Of a stretch of DNA of 64,000 nucleotides, positions 43,527 to 51,863 are shown one piece after another. The notes under the pieces were generated by a model. That model searched no databases. It was given only the letters and a program-made list of their open reading frames with translations, and was not told where the DNA came from. Position 1 is the stretch's first letter. Every line of letters starts with the position of its first letter. Position numbers and translations under genes: made by a program. Source of the DNA: Flavobacterium gawalongense (GTDB lineage Bacteria; Bacteroidota; Bacteroidia; Flavobacteriales; Flavobacteriaceae); NCBI RefSeq assembly GCF_007097265.1, contig NZ_VJZP01000024.1, forward strand, positions 1 to 64,000, written 5' to 3'.

Positions 43527-45848
43527 ATGAATAGTATAATAAAACAAACAGTTATGGCACTTAGAAGTTCAATTTTAGTATTTCTTTTATTAGTTTCAGT
43601 GCTAATGAAAGCGCAACAACAACCTTCCATTATTCCAAAACCCGTTGATCTTAAAATGGGAAATGGCTACTTTACGATTGATGGGAATACGGCTATCCAG
43701 TACAAGAAATCACAAAAAGACTTAAAAGCAACTGCTGACTTTTTTGCATCCTATATTAAAAATATTTCAGGATTTTCTTTAAAATCAAATAAAGCTGCAG
43801 CGAAAAAAGTGGAGTTTGTAATTGAAAAAGACATTCAAGAAGAAGGATATCAGTTAAATGTATCTCCAACTGCTATTGTAATTAAAGCGAGCAGCCCAAA
43901 AGGTATTTTTTACGGCATACAATCAATACTGCAAACCTTACCGGCTATACGTACTAATGCGGCTTTGGAAGTACCGGTTATGCAGGTAAATGATTATCCT
44001 CGTTTTAAATGGAGAGGAATGCATCTGGATGTAAGTCGCCATTTCTTTGGTCCCGAGATGATAAAAGAATACATTGACTTGATGGCATCTTACAAAATTA
44101 ATGTGTTTCATTGGCATCTTGTGGACGATCAAGGATGGAGAATTGAAATAAAAAAATATCCAAAACTTACAGAAATAGGTGCTTGGAGAGTAGATAACAT
44201 TAATTTAAATTGGCGTGAAAGACCACAAGCTAAAGAGGGAGAAAAGCCAACTTACGGAGGTTTTTATACGCAAGATCAAATTAAAGAAATTGTAAAATAT
44301 GCTGCGGACAGAAATATAACCATTGTACCTGAAATTGAAATGCCGGGCCATGTAGCTTCTGCGATTGCTTCTTATCCGCAATTAAGTTGTACTCAACAAC
44401 CGCAATTGCCCTTAACAGGAGGTAACTATACCAATATGTCATCTAATTATTGCGCCGGTAATGAAGAGGTTTTTTCTTTTTTACAGGATGTGCTTAGCGA
44501 AGTTTTGATACTTTTCCCTTCTACCTATATTCATTTAGGAGGTGATGAGGTAGACAAAGCACCTTGGAAAAAATGTCCCCGCTGTCAGGCAAGAATGAAA
44601 GCGGAAGGGCTGAAAGATGAAGATGAGTTGCAGAGTTATTTCATGAAAAGAATGGAGAAGTTTATCATCAGCAACAACAGAAAAATGATTGGCTGGGATG
44701 AAATTTTAGAAGGAGGACTTGCTCCTGAAGCAGCTGTTATGAGTTGGCGAGGTGAAGCTGGTGGAATCGAAGCGGCAAAAATGAAACATAATGTAGTAAT
44801 GACTCCCGGTTCTCCATGTTATTTTGACCATTATCAGGCAGGACCAGAGGGAGAACCTTTTGCTATTGGCGGTTTTAATACCGTAAAAAAAGTATATGAC
44901 TATGAGCCTATTCCTAAAGAATTAAATGCTGAGGACGAAAAGTATGTGTTAGGTGCTCAGGGTAATGTCTGGACTGAATTTATTACTACTACTGAACATC
45001 TGGAATATATGGTGCTTCCTCGAATGGCAGCGTTAGCAGAGGTTATATGGTCTCCAAAAGAAAATAAAAACTGGGATAACTTTAATGAGCGATTGCAGTA
45101 TCATTTTAAAGGATACGGACAAAAAGGGCTGCGTTATTCTCCTGGTAATTTTACGGTAAACATCAAACCTTCTTCCCAAAACGGACAATTGCTGGTAAAT
45201 CTTTATTCGGAAGCACTGAACGGAGAAATTCGGTACACGACTGATGGTACAGAGCCAACCCTACAAAGTGAAAAATACGAACAGCCTATAGCTATCAAAT
45301 CATCTCTTGTGCTAAAAGCATCCACGGTTGTAGATGGCCAGATAAAAGGAGTACAAGCTGCAAAACAAAATTTTGTCATGCATAAAGCTATTGGAAGTTC
45401 GGTGAAGTATACCAATCCTGTAAGTGAATATTATTTAGCCGATGGTCCCAACTCTTTAACTGATGGTGTCAGAGGAGGTAATGCTACAGGCAAATATTGG
45501 CACGGATTCAGTGGGAATGACATGATTGCAACGGTTGATTTAGGTGAAACAAAACCAATTAAAAATATTTCATTAGGCTTTTTACAAAATTATGGCAGCT
45601 GGATTTTTTTACCACAATCCGTGAAATTTGAAGTCTCAACTGATGGAACTGTTTTTACTGAAATAAAAACGATTAACAACCCAATTGATATTAATCAGAA
45701 AACGGTATTATATGATTTTAGCGCCGCATTTACACAGCAAAAAGTAAGGTATATTAGAGTAACGGCTAAAAATAATCTTTGTCCTCCGGGTCATAGTGGA
45801 GCAGGAAAGTCAGGATGGTTATTTGTAGATGAAATTATAGCAGATTAA
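43527..45848 (+). CDS. GH20 beta-N-acetylhexosaminidase with C-terminal discoidin-type domain
   Basis: 773 residues; a second start at 43554 (MALRSSILVF) gives a shorter, equally good signal peptide. An N-terminal GH20b domain, then the TIM barrel with HWHLVDDQGWR, PEIEMPGHV and catalytic Asp-Glu in HLGGDEVDKAPW, a CHB-HEX-C type segment (EIRYTTDGTEPT) and a final F5/8-like domain (about 620-773) that may bind sugar. It removes terminal GlcNAc from N-glycan antennae or from the trimmed core. A different GH20 remnant lies at 20993. Confidence 0.93.
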   Translation: MNSIIKQTVMALRSSILVFLLLVSVLMKAQQQPSIIPKPVDLKMGNGYFTIDGNTAIQYKKSQKDLKATADFFASYIKNISGFSLKSNKAAAKKVEFVIEKDIQEEGYQLNVSPTAIVIKASSPKGIFYGIQSILQTLPAIRTNAALEVPVMQVNDYPRFKWRGMHLDVSRHFFGPEMIKEYIDLMASYKINVFHWHLVDDQGWRIEIKKYPKLTEIGAWRVDNINLNWRERPQAKEGEKPTYGGFYTQDQIKEIVKYAADRNITIVPEIEMPGHVASAIASYPQLSCTQQPQLPLTGGNYTNMSSNYCAGNEEVFSFLQDVLSEVLILFPSTYIHLGGDEVDKAPWKKCPRCQARMKAEGLKDEDELQSYFMKRMEKFIISNNRKMIGWDEILEGGLAPEAAVMSWRGEAGGIEAAKMKHNVVMTPGSPCYFDHYQAGPEGEPFAIGGFNTVKKVYDYEPIPKELNAEDEKYVLGAQGNVWTEFITTTEHLEYMVLPRMAALAEVIWSPKENKNWDNFNERLQYHFKGYGQKGLRYSPGNFTVNIKPSSQNGQLLVNLYSEALNGEIRYTTDGTEPTLQSEKYEQPIAIKSSLVLKASTVVDGQIKGVQAAKQNFVMHKAIGSSVKYTNPVSEYYLADGPNSLTDGVRGGNATGKYWHGFSGNDMIATVDLGETKPIKNISLGFLQNYGSWIFLPQSVKFEVSTDGTVFTEIKTINNPIDINQKTVLYDFSAAFTQQKVRYIRVTAKNNLCPPGHSGAGKSGWLFVDEIIAD

Positions 45849-45929
45849 GTGAACGCAGCATAAAGGTGCAATTTTCAAAAAGTTATTGTGTAACTTTTTA
45901 AACAAATAGTAAATACAAGAAAAAAATAA

Positions 45930-46832
45930 ATGAATAAAGAATATGCATTAGGGTTAGATGTTGGAGGAACTCACATTACTGTGGCAGTTATAGCTATTAA
46001 TAAAATGAAAGTTCTTGATTTTTCGTTGCATATAGAGTCTTTTGATTCTAATTTACCAGTAGCTGAGGTTATGGATATTTGGGAAAAAGCCATTCGTACT
46101 TCATGGAAGAATTCTGGGATAGAAAAGTTGGAAGGATTAGCAATATGTATGCCAGGTCCATTTGATTATGCAAGTGGCATTTGTTGGATAAAAGGGCAAG
46201 CTAAATATGAACATTTTTATAGTTTAAATATTCGGGAACTAATTCAAGAAAGGCTTAATTTGTCTAACGATTTACCAATTCTTTTCGATAATGACGCCAA
46301 TTGTTTTGGTAAAGGAGAATTTTTTAAAAATGCAGAAAATATTTCAAAAAAAGTAATGGCGGTTACCCTTGGTACTGGTCTTGGGGCTTCTTTTATAGAT
46401 AACGGTAAAGCAATAGATTCAGGAACTCAAGTGCCAACAGATGGCGAGTTATATAACATTCCATTTAAACAGGGAATTGCTGAAGATTATGTGTCTGCTC
46501 GGGGGCTTTTATTTCGTTATGAAGCTGTTAGCGGTATAAAAATTAGCAATGGTCTTGAACTTTTTAATCGTGCTAATGATGGAGATGTTTTGGCTATAAA
46601 AGTATTCGAGGAAGTAGGAGAGGATTTAGCCGAAATTGTAATTCCGTGGTTAAGGAGTTTTAAAGCTGATAGCTTTATAATTGGTGGTAAAATTGCAAAT
46701 GCCAGTGTCTATTTCTTGCCGGCTTTTCAACAAAAAATAAAGAATGCAGGTAGTGAAGTCACTGTTTTGGTTTCAACAGATAATGAAATAGCCGCTTTAT
46801 TGGGGGCTGTAAGTTTACTGTGTAAAATGTAG
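45930..46832 (+). CDS. ROK-family sugar kinase without the zinc motif
   Basis: 300 residues. ATP site GLDVGGTHITVAV, catalytic Asp in FDNDANCFGKGE and the phosphate loop TLGTGLGASFID are typical of ROK kinases. The Cys-rich zinc site (CGCGxxGC) seen in most ROK glucokinases and regulators is missing; this region reads YNIPFKQGIAEDYVS. It has no helix-turn-helix, so it is an enzyme. It likely phosphorylates mannose, GlcNAc or ManNAc set free by the locus. Confidence 0.85.
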   Translation: MNKEYALGLDVGGTHITVAVIAINKMKVLDFSLHIESFDSNLPVAEVMDIWEKAIRTSWKNSGIEKLEGLAICMPGPFDYASGICWIKGQAKYEHFYSLNIRELIQERLNLSNDLPILFDNDANCFGKGEFFKNAENISKKVMAVTLGTGLGASFIDNGKAIDSGTQVPTDGELYNIPFKQGIAEDYVSARGLLFRYEAVSGIKISNGLELFNRANDGDVLAIKVFEEVGEDLAEIVIPWLRSFKADSFIIGGKIANASVYFLPAFQQKIKNAGSEVTVLVSTDNEIAALLGAVSLLCKM

Positions 46833-46928
46833 TATTTTAATATGTTTAACTTGCTAAAAGAAGTGATTTATTCAATTACAATTAAGGTTATTTTTAAACC
46901 ATATTTGAATTAATATAAAATAGAAAAT

Positions 46929-47924
46929 ATGACAAATCGTAGAAATTTTATAAAAACAGCGGCGATTGCTTCTGTAGCTGTGGCATTAAATTCATTCAAA
47001 GGGAAACCGGAAGAAGAAAATGATTTTTCATTAAAAAAAGGAAAGAAACCCATTGTGCTTTCTACATGGAATTTTGGAGTACAAGCTAATGCAGCCGCTT
47101 GGGAAATATTAAAAAATAAAGGACGTGCTTTAGATGCTGTAGAAGCTGGAGTAAGAGTTCCTGAAGGAGACCCAAAAGAACGAAGTGTGGGTTATGGTGG
47201 AAGACCAGATAGAGACGGGCGTGTAACACTCGATGCTTGCATAATGGATGAAAATGCAAATATTGGTTCGGTGGCTTGTTTGGAATATATTAAACATCCC
47301 ATTTCTGTGGCTCGAGCAGTGATGGAAAAAACGCCTCACGTGATGTTGGTAGGTGATGGTGCTTTGCAGTTTGCTTTGTCACAAGGTTTTAAGAAAGAGA
47401 ATTTATTGGTCGAAGAATCCGAAAAAGAATGGAAAGAGTGGTTGAAAACCAGTCAATACAAACCCATTGCCAATATCGAAAATCATGATACTATTGGAAT
47501 GATTGCTTTGGATGCAAGCGGAAATCTTTCAGGTGCCTGTACTACAAGTGGAATGGCCTTCAAAATGCACGGACGTGTGGGTGATTCTCCAATTATTGGG
47601 GCAGGATTATATGTTGATAACGAAATTGGAGCCGCCACTGCCACTGGTCATGGTGAAGAAGTGATTCGGATTTCGGGTTGTCATTTGGTTGTAGAATTGA
47701 TGCGTCAAGGGAAATCACCACAAAAAGCGTGTGAAGAAGCAGTTGCTCGAATTGTAAAATTGACTAAAAATAGAAATAAAGACTTAAAAGAAATTCAAGT
47801 TGGTTTTATAGCTTTGAATAAGCAAGGAGAATACGGTGCTTATTGTATACAAGGAGGTTTTAATTACGCCGTTAATGATGAAACTGGGAATCGATTAATT
47901 GATGCAGATTATTTTTTAAAATAA
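46929..47924 (+). CDS. N4-(beta-N-acetylglucosaminyl)-L-asparaginase
   Basis: 331 residues. Tat-like leader (NRRNFIKTAAIASVAVA). Ntn-hydrolase of the aspartylglucosaminidase type: self-cleavage is expected before Thr188 in NHDTIGMIALD, and the substrate loops GGRPDRDGRVTLDA and TATGHGEEVIRISG are conserved. It breaks the GlcNAc-Asn linkage, the last step of N-glycan removal, which is the best single clue that the locus acts on N-linked glycans. It abuts cutC (stop and start adjacent). Confidence 0.93.
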   Translation: MTNRRNFIKTAAIASVAVALNSFKGKPEEENDFSLKKGKKPIVLSTWNFGVQANAAAWEILKNKGRALDAVEAGVRVPEGDPKERSVGYGGRPDRDGRVTLDACIMDENANIGSVACLEYIKHPISVARAVMEKTPHVMLVGDGALQFALSQGFKKENLLVEESEKEWKEWLKTSQYKPIANIENHDTIGMIALDASGNLSGACTTSGMAFKMHGRVGDSPIIGAGLYVDNEIGAATATGHGEEVIRISGCHLVVELMRQGKSPQKACEEAVARIVKLTKNRNKDLKEIQVGFIALNKQGEYGAYCIQGGFNYAVNDETGNRLIDADYFLK

Positions 47925-48596
47925 ATGGAAAAATGTAAACTGGAGATAGCATGTTTTAATCTGCAATCTGTAATTATTGCACAAGAAAATGGTGCAGATA
48001 GAGTAGAATTGTGTGCCAATATGAATGAAGGAGGAACAACGCCAGATCTTGAAATAACTAATTTGGCAAAAAAGGAATTATCCATCGATTTGAATGTAAT
48101 GATTCGGCCTCGTGGTGGAAATTTTGTCTATTCTGATTTTGAATTTGAACAAATGAAATTAGAAATCCTAGCATTCAAAAAGCTAAAAGTTAATGGCTTT
48201 GTCTTCGGAATTTTAAAAGAAGATGGAAGTGTTAATAAAGAACAAAACAAGGAATTAGTGGCACTGGCACATCCACTTTCATGTACGTTTCATCGTGCTT
48301 TTGATGTGGTAAAAGACGTAAATCAATCGCTTGAATCCGTAATTGAATGCGGTTTTAAAGCCATATTGACTTCTGGGCAAGAAAATAATGTGGTTGAAGG
48401 TATTGATGTATTGGCTGAATTAGTTGAAAAAGCCAACAATCGAATTGTTATCATGCCCGGTGGTAGCTTGCGTTCAACTAATATTGAGTTATTAAAAGAA
48501 AAGACAAAGGCTATTTTCTATCATTCATCTGCTATAACTGATTCAAGAGAAACGGCAAGTGGCGATGAAGTAAAAGCTTTAAAAGCTAATTTGTAA
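47925..48596 (+). CDS. cutC: CutC-family TIM-barrel protein
   Basis: 223 residues, full length, with the CutC fold signatures (CNLQSVIIAQENGADRVELC type start, MIRPRGGNFVYSD, TFHRAFD, ILTSGQ, IMPGGS). Cytoplasmic. The name stems from a copper phenotype, but a direct copper role in bacteria is doubtful. Here it directly follows the asparaginase gene in an N-glycan locus, with no link to the Cus genes 27 kb away, which favours an enzymatic role on a sugar or amino-sugar product. Confidence 0.9.
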   Translation: MEKCKLEIACFNLQSVIIAQENGADRVELCANMNEGGTTPDLEITNLAKKELSIDLNVMIRPRGGNFVYSDFEFEQMKLEILAFKKLKVNGFVFGILKEDGSVNKEQNKELVALAHPLSCTFHRAFDVVKDVNQSLESVIECGFKAILTSGQENNVVEGIDVLAELVEKANNRIVIMPGGSLRSTNIELLKEKTKAIFYHSSAITDSRETASGDEVKALKANL

Positions 48597-48720
48597 TAAT
48601 TGTAAAAGCGTAATTTTTTAAAAATATTGTCTTTGATATAGTACATTTGGCACTAAAAACACAACCTACTGCAACTTCTTTATATAGTAAATCTAATGAA
48701 ACTATACCTTATGTTTATAC

Positions 48721-48745
48721 TAAATTTGTGTGATAAAGTCACACA
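48721..48745 (+). promoter_or_regulatory. -7-like box with overlapping TGTGTGA/TCACACA palindrome
   Basis: TAAATTTG (48721-48728) fits TAnnTTTG, though no good -33 box is seen. It overlaps TGTGTGA-N5-TCACACA (48727-48745), a perfect 7-bp-arm inverted repeat. The spacer is one base shorter than in a normal CRP site. It could start and regulate transcription of the hairpin-rich segment that follows. Confidence 0.4.
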
Positions 48746-48756
48746 TATATACTAGA

Positions 48757-48908
48757 TTGTAGTACATCCCTGCGGGCTACACTACATCAGGCCTCGACTA
48801 CGTCGAAGACATGGAAGAACCCTTACAGGGACATACCACATCTTCAATTTGGTCGTCGTCTCGGAAACGGGTAAACCCGGATCGAGACGACGACCAAGTT
48901 GAGGCCTG
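48757..48908 (+). ncRNA. Candidate structured RNA: GC-rich multi-hairpin segment
   Basis: Within an AT-rich 780-bp gap this 150-bp segment is GC-rich and full of nested pairings. TGTAGT/ACTACA (48758-48785) encloses CCC-TGC-GGG. CAGGCC(TC) at 48788 pairs with (GA)GGCCTG at 48901-48908. Inside are TCGAC-TAC-GTCGA, a hairpin GAAGA..TGG..CCCT-TAC-AGGG..CCA..TCTTC (48805-48845), and TTGGTCGTCGTCTCG (48849-48863) matching CGAGACGACGACCAA (48883-48897) over 15 bp, capped by CGGG-TAAA-CCCG. No known family was recognised; it could also be a mobile palindrome or a complex terminator. Strand is unproven. Confidence 0.5.
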
Positions 48909-49153
48909 TTAGCAGTAATACTAAAATAGAAACTGAAATGAAGTGAACCAACTAAAAAAGAATATATAATTAATAATTGGAAATGGCCCATTAACCATTT
49001 TGATTATTTTAGTAATTATTTCATTTTGTTTATGCCGAATTAGTCTTGTTGTATATTCTAATTTGTATCACCTTTTTTCAAGCCCCGATTAGCTTATAGA
49101 TTTTTATGTATTATTAAAATTAGTATTTTTGAATTAGAATTAATTTTAAATAT

Positions 49154-49373
49154 TATGACAGTCCGCAATATGTTCCAAAGGATAAAATATGGCACACAGA
49201 TAACACGGATTGAACGGATTTTGCACAGATTTAAATTTGATTCACCGAGTAAAAAAATCCGTGTAAATCGGTATAATCTGTACAATCTGTGGGCTAATAT
49301 TTATGCTTTATAAATGTACAAACGACGAAAATTGTATTCGAAATGATTTTAGTCCGCATTACGGATAGTCATA
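49154..49373 (-). mobile_element. MITE-like element, copy 2 (220 bp, reverse orientation)
   Basis: Reverse complement of the element at 5464-5689, identical apart from lacking the 6-base CTGTTA. Ends TATGACAGTCCGC...GCGG/ATAGTCATA again. Perfect 8-bp direct repeats TTAAATAT flank it (49146-49153 and 49374-49381). The right duplication holds the stop codon (TAA on the minus strand) of the neighbouring lacI-type gene, which is kept intact. Confidence 0.85.
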
Positions 49374-50402
49374 TTAAATATTTTCATGGCTATTGGAAAA
49401 ATTCTCCTTAATAATTATTTCCAAAGGCATGTAATAAGTATTTTCAACATTTTCTTTGAGTATAATTTTTTTATATAAATATTCAACACCCAAATAACCT
49501 TGTTGTTCTGGTTTTTGATTTATTAAAAAATCAATAACTCCATCTTTTAGATATTTTACATTTTCCTGCAATAAATCATAACCAACTAATTTAATATGAT
49601 TTAGTTTGTTTTTATTCAAAAATTTAGCAACAATATATGATCTTGAATTTGGAATAAAAATGGTGTTAATTCCTTCAAACATTTTTACGTTTAGTTGTTT
49701 TTGACCGGAGTCTTTCAATCTAATTTCTGAAAACTTAAAGTTTGCAAATTCTTTATGATCTTCAAAAAAAGAGTAGAATCCCTTAATTCGTTGCAGATAT
49801 ACGGAGGTACTTTCTATTTCGCGAGTGATTTTTATTATCAAAACATTATTTTCCAAAGTCGAATTATAACAAACGAGTCTTCCTGCGAGATATCCACTTT
49901 GAAAAGCATCTTGACCTATATAGGCAAAACTGTCAACTTCTTTTATATTAGAGTCAATCATGACTACTGGAATATTTTTCTTTTTACATTGATTTAAAAA
50001 TAAAATTGATTCGTCGTGAAAGATAGGAGCAAATAAAATACCATCATATTTTTGCTCTAATAATTTTGAAGCTATTTTTTTGAATGAATTTGAATTGTAT
50101 TTGTAAAAATAATAATCTAGAGTAACTCCAAATTTTTCAAATTCATCTTCTGCTCTTTCAATACCATTAATTGGGATTTCCCAATATTCAAGTCCCTCAT
50201 TTTTAGGTAAGAAAACTGCAAATTTGAACTTTTTGTTAAAAGCGAGATTGCTAGCAAAAATATTTTTTTTATAGCCATATTCTTTTATGATGGCATTAAC
50301 TTTATCAATGTTCTCTTGTGTAACTTGACCTCGATTATGTATAATCCTATCCACTGTTCCCTCAGAAACAGCAGCAAGCTGAGCAATTTTTTTAATTGTA
50401 AT
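49374..50402 (-). CDS. LacI-family regulator of the hexuronate locus, non-canonical start
   Basis: The LacI DNA-binding domain is encoded in full (TIKKIAQLAAVSEGTVDRII, then HNRGQVTQENIDK), followed by a periplasmic-binding fold (KFAVFLPKNEGLEYWEIPI...MPLEIIIKEN). However, there is no ATG, GTG or TTG in frame before the helix-turn-helix. The first is GTG 50354, which would delete most of it. Upstream in frame are ATT (50402, 50405, 50408) and ACG (50411), then a stop at 50414. I start at ATT 50402, which gives the family-like MTIKKIAQ. A good promoter is present upstream, so the gene is probably read. Confidence 0.75.
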   Translation of the reverse strand: MTIKKIAQLAAVSEGTVDRIIHNRGQVTQENIDKVNAIIKEYGYKKNIFASNLAFNKKFKFAVFLPKNEGLEYWEIPINGIERAEDEFEKFGVTLDYYFYKYNSNSFKKIASKLLEQKYDGILFAPIFHDESILFLNQCKKKNIPVVMIDSNIKEVDSFAYIGQDAFQSGYLAGRLVCYNSTLENNVLIIKITREIESTSVYLQRIKGFYSFFEDHKEFANFKFSEIRLKDSGQKQLNVKMFEGINTIFIPNSRSYIVAKFLNKNKLNHIKLVGYDLLQENVKYLKDGVIDFLINQKPEQQGYLGVEYLYKKIILKENVENTYYMPLEIIIKENFSNSHENI

Positions 50403-50422
50403 AATAATCGTTTAGTTTAAGG

Positions 50423-50485
50423 TTATGATAAAATTTCACTTTTCATAAGTGAAATCAAAAATAATGTTTTTTTTTAATTTACAAA
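50423..50485 (-). promoter_or_regulatory. Promoter, hairpin and short leader frame of the hexuronate lacI gene
   Basis: On the minus strand, TTTG (50485-50482) and TATTTTTG (50463-50456) are 18 nt apart, a good -33/-7 pair. Just after lies the inverted repeat TTTCACTT/AAGTGAAA (50434-50454), and within it an 7-codon frame ATG AAA AGT GAA ATT TTA TCA TAA (50446-50423) that ends before the regulator's coding region. Confidence 0.55.
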
Positions 50486-50580
50486 AGTCTTAATTGTATC
50501 ATTGGTAAGCAAAAAAATCGATGCTTGTCAATGTATGAATGTTTTTTTATTTTTATTTCTTTAACATAATATAATATTTT

Positions 50581-50611
50581 TTTGCATGATTGAAATTTTA
50601 TTATATATTTG
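50581..50611 (+). promoter_or_regulatory. Promoter of the kdgK-exuT operon
   Basis: TTTG (50581-50584) and TATATTTG (50604-50611) are separated by 19 nt, matching the Bacteroidota -33/-7 consensus. The leader to kdgK is then about 220 nt. Confidence 0.75.
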
Positions 50612-50619
50612 CCATATTC

Positions 50620-50633
50620 CGTGTACGTGCACG
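50620..50633. promoter_or_regulatory. LacI-type operator O1 of the hexuronate operon
   Basis: CGTGTACGTGCACG, near-palindromic, starts 9 nt after the -7 box, over the expected transcription start. It fits CGTGTnCnnRCACG shared with O2 and with the SusC upstream site. Confidence 0.65.
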
Positions 50634-50729
50634 AATTGATTTTTATCTTCTTGATATCAATTTAAGAAAGAATAATTTTAAAAATAAATTTGCCATCTTT
50701 TTTTTTTAAAGTAGACAAATATATTAAAA

Positions 50730-50751
50730 AAAACGTGTTCGAACACGTTTT
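50730..50751. promoter_or_regulatory. LacI-type operator O2, perfect 22-bp palindrome
   Basis: The core AAACGTGTTCGAACACGTTT (50731-50750) is a perfect palindrome, extended by one A/T pair on each side. It lies in the leader about 90 bp before kdgK; with O1 it could allow looping. Confidence 0.75.
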
Positions 50752-50838
50752 AATTCTTTCTGTAGTTTTTTTATCATTATAGTTTTAAATACAGTTTAAA
50801 ATAATCGTTTTTGCAGATCAAATAAAAAATTAAATATA

Positions 50839-51852
50839 ATGATTAAGAAAGTTGTAACGCTAGGTGAAATTATGTTGAGATTGTCAACACAAGATCATAA
50901 ACGTTTTGTCCAGTCTGAAACATTTGATGCTACTTATGGTGGAGCAGAAGCTAATGTTGCAGCTGCTATGTGTAATTATGGATTGCAAGGGACTTTTATT
51001 ACAAAAGTGCCTGATAACGCGATTGGTCAATCGGCAATTAATCATTTGCGACGTTTTGGTGTAGATACTCAATTTATAGTTAAAGGAGGTAATCGTTTGG
51101 GTATTTATTTTTTGGAACCAGGTGCATCTTTGCGAGCCTCGCAGGTTATTTATGATAGAGCAGGATCTTCCATTGTTGATTTTAGTATAGACGAGTTTGA
51201 TATTGATGCCGTTTTAGAAGGAGCTCAATGGTTTCATACTAGTGGAATTACTCCTGCCTTGAGTAATCAGGCAGCCGCATTAACCGAATCTGTTTTGAAA
51301 GCTGCAAAAGCAAAGGGGATTACTACCAGCATCGATATTAATTATAGAAAAAAAATATGGAGTAAAGAAAAAGCGGCTGAGGTATTGGGGAGAATTTGCC
51401 AACATGTGGATGTTTGCATTGGAGCTGATACAACTTTGGGTTTTGAACCAAAAGGAAACGATGTTGTAGATGGTAGAATTACTATTGCCGGTTTTAAGGA
51501 TATTTTCAAACAAATGAAAGAAAAGTTTGGATTCAAATTTATAGCCACTTCATTACGAGAAAGCCATAGCGCGAGTGATAATAGTTTTAGTGCTTTGGTT
51601 TATGATGGCACTGAATTTCACGTGACCAAGAAATATGATGTCAGAATTGTTGATCGTGTTGGTACAGGAGACTCTTTTGCAAGCGGTTTAATTTATGGTC
51701 TGGTAACGGGTATGTCAACGCAGGATACTGCTGAGTTTGCAGTTGCTGCCAGCGTAATTAAACATACTATTCCTGGGGATCTTAATCACGCGTCTTTAAA
51801 TGAAGTGTTAGATTTAATGAAAGGTGAAGGAAGTGTTAGGGTTCAACGATAA
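50839..51852 (+). CDS. kdgK: 2-keto-3-deoxygluconate kinase
   Basis: 337 residues, PfkB fold with ATYGGAEANVA (sugar site) and the catalytic loop RVGTGDSFASGL. Phosphorylates KDG to KDPG in the cytoplasm. First gene of the hexuronate operon; the order kdgK, yhcH, eda, SDR, uxuA, uxaC, exuT supports KDG as substrate rather than another sugar. Spacing to the next gene is 11 bp. Confidence 0.92.
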   Translation: MIKKVVTLGEIMLRLSTQDHKRFVQSETFDATYGGAEANVAAAMCNYGLQGTFITKVPDNAIGQSAINHLRRFGVDTQFIVKGGNRLGIYFLEPGASLRASQVIYDRAGSSIVDFSIDEFDIDAVLEGAQWFHTSGITPALSNQAAALTESVLKAAKAKGITTSIDINYRKKIWSKEKAAEVLGRICQHVDVCIGADTTLGFEPKGNDVVDGRITIAGFKDIFKQMKEKFGFKFIATSLRESHSASDNSFSALVYDGTEFHVTKKYDVRIVDRVGTGDSFASGLIYGLVTGMSTQDTAEFAVAASVIKHTIPGDLNHASLNEVLDLMKGEGSVRVQR

Positions 51853-51863
51853 GAAATACTTTT

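Noticed and set aside
48727..48745. TGTGTGA-N5-TCACACA as a member of the sulfur CRP regulon
   Set aside because: The spacer is 5 rather than 6 nt and the position relative to the nearest -7-like box differs, so I keep it only as a separate palindrome.
48849..48908. Possible integron attC site because of the long imperfect palindrome ending GTTAGCAG
   Set aside because: The core sites GTTRRRY and RYYYAAC are not present as a proper pair and no integrase or cassette array is nearby.
48782..48991. Minus-strand open frame of 69 codons over the hairpin-rich segment
   Set aside because: Composition follows the palindromes, no start context, no homology; the structure explains it better.
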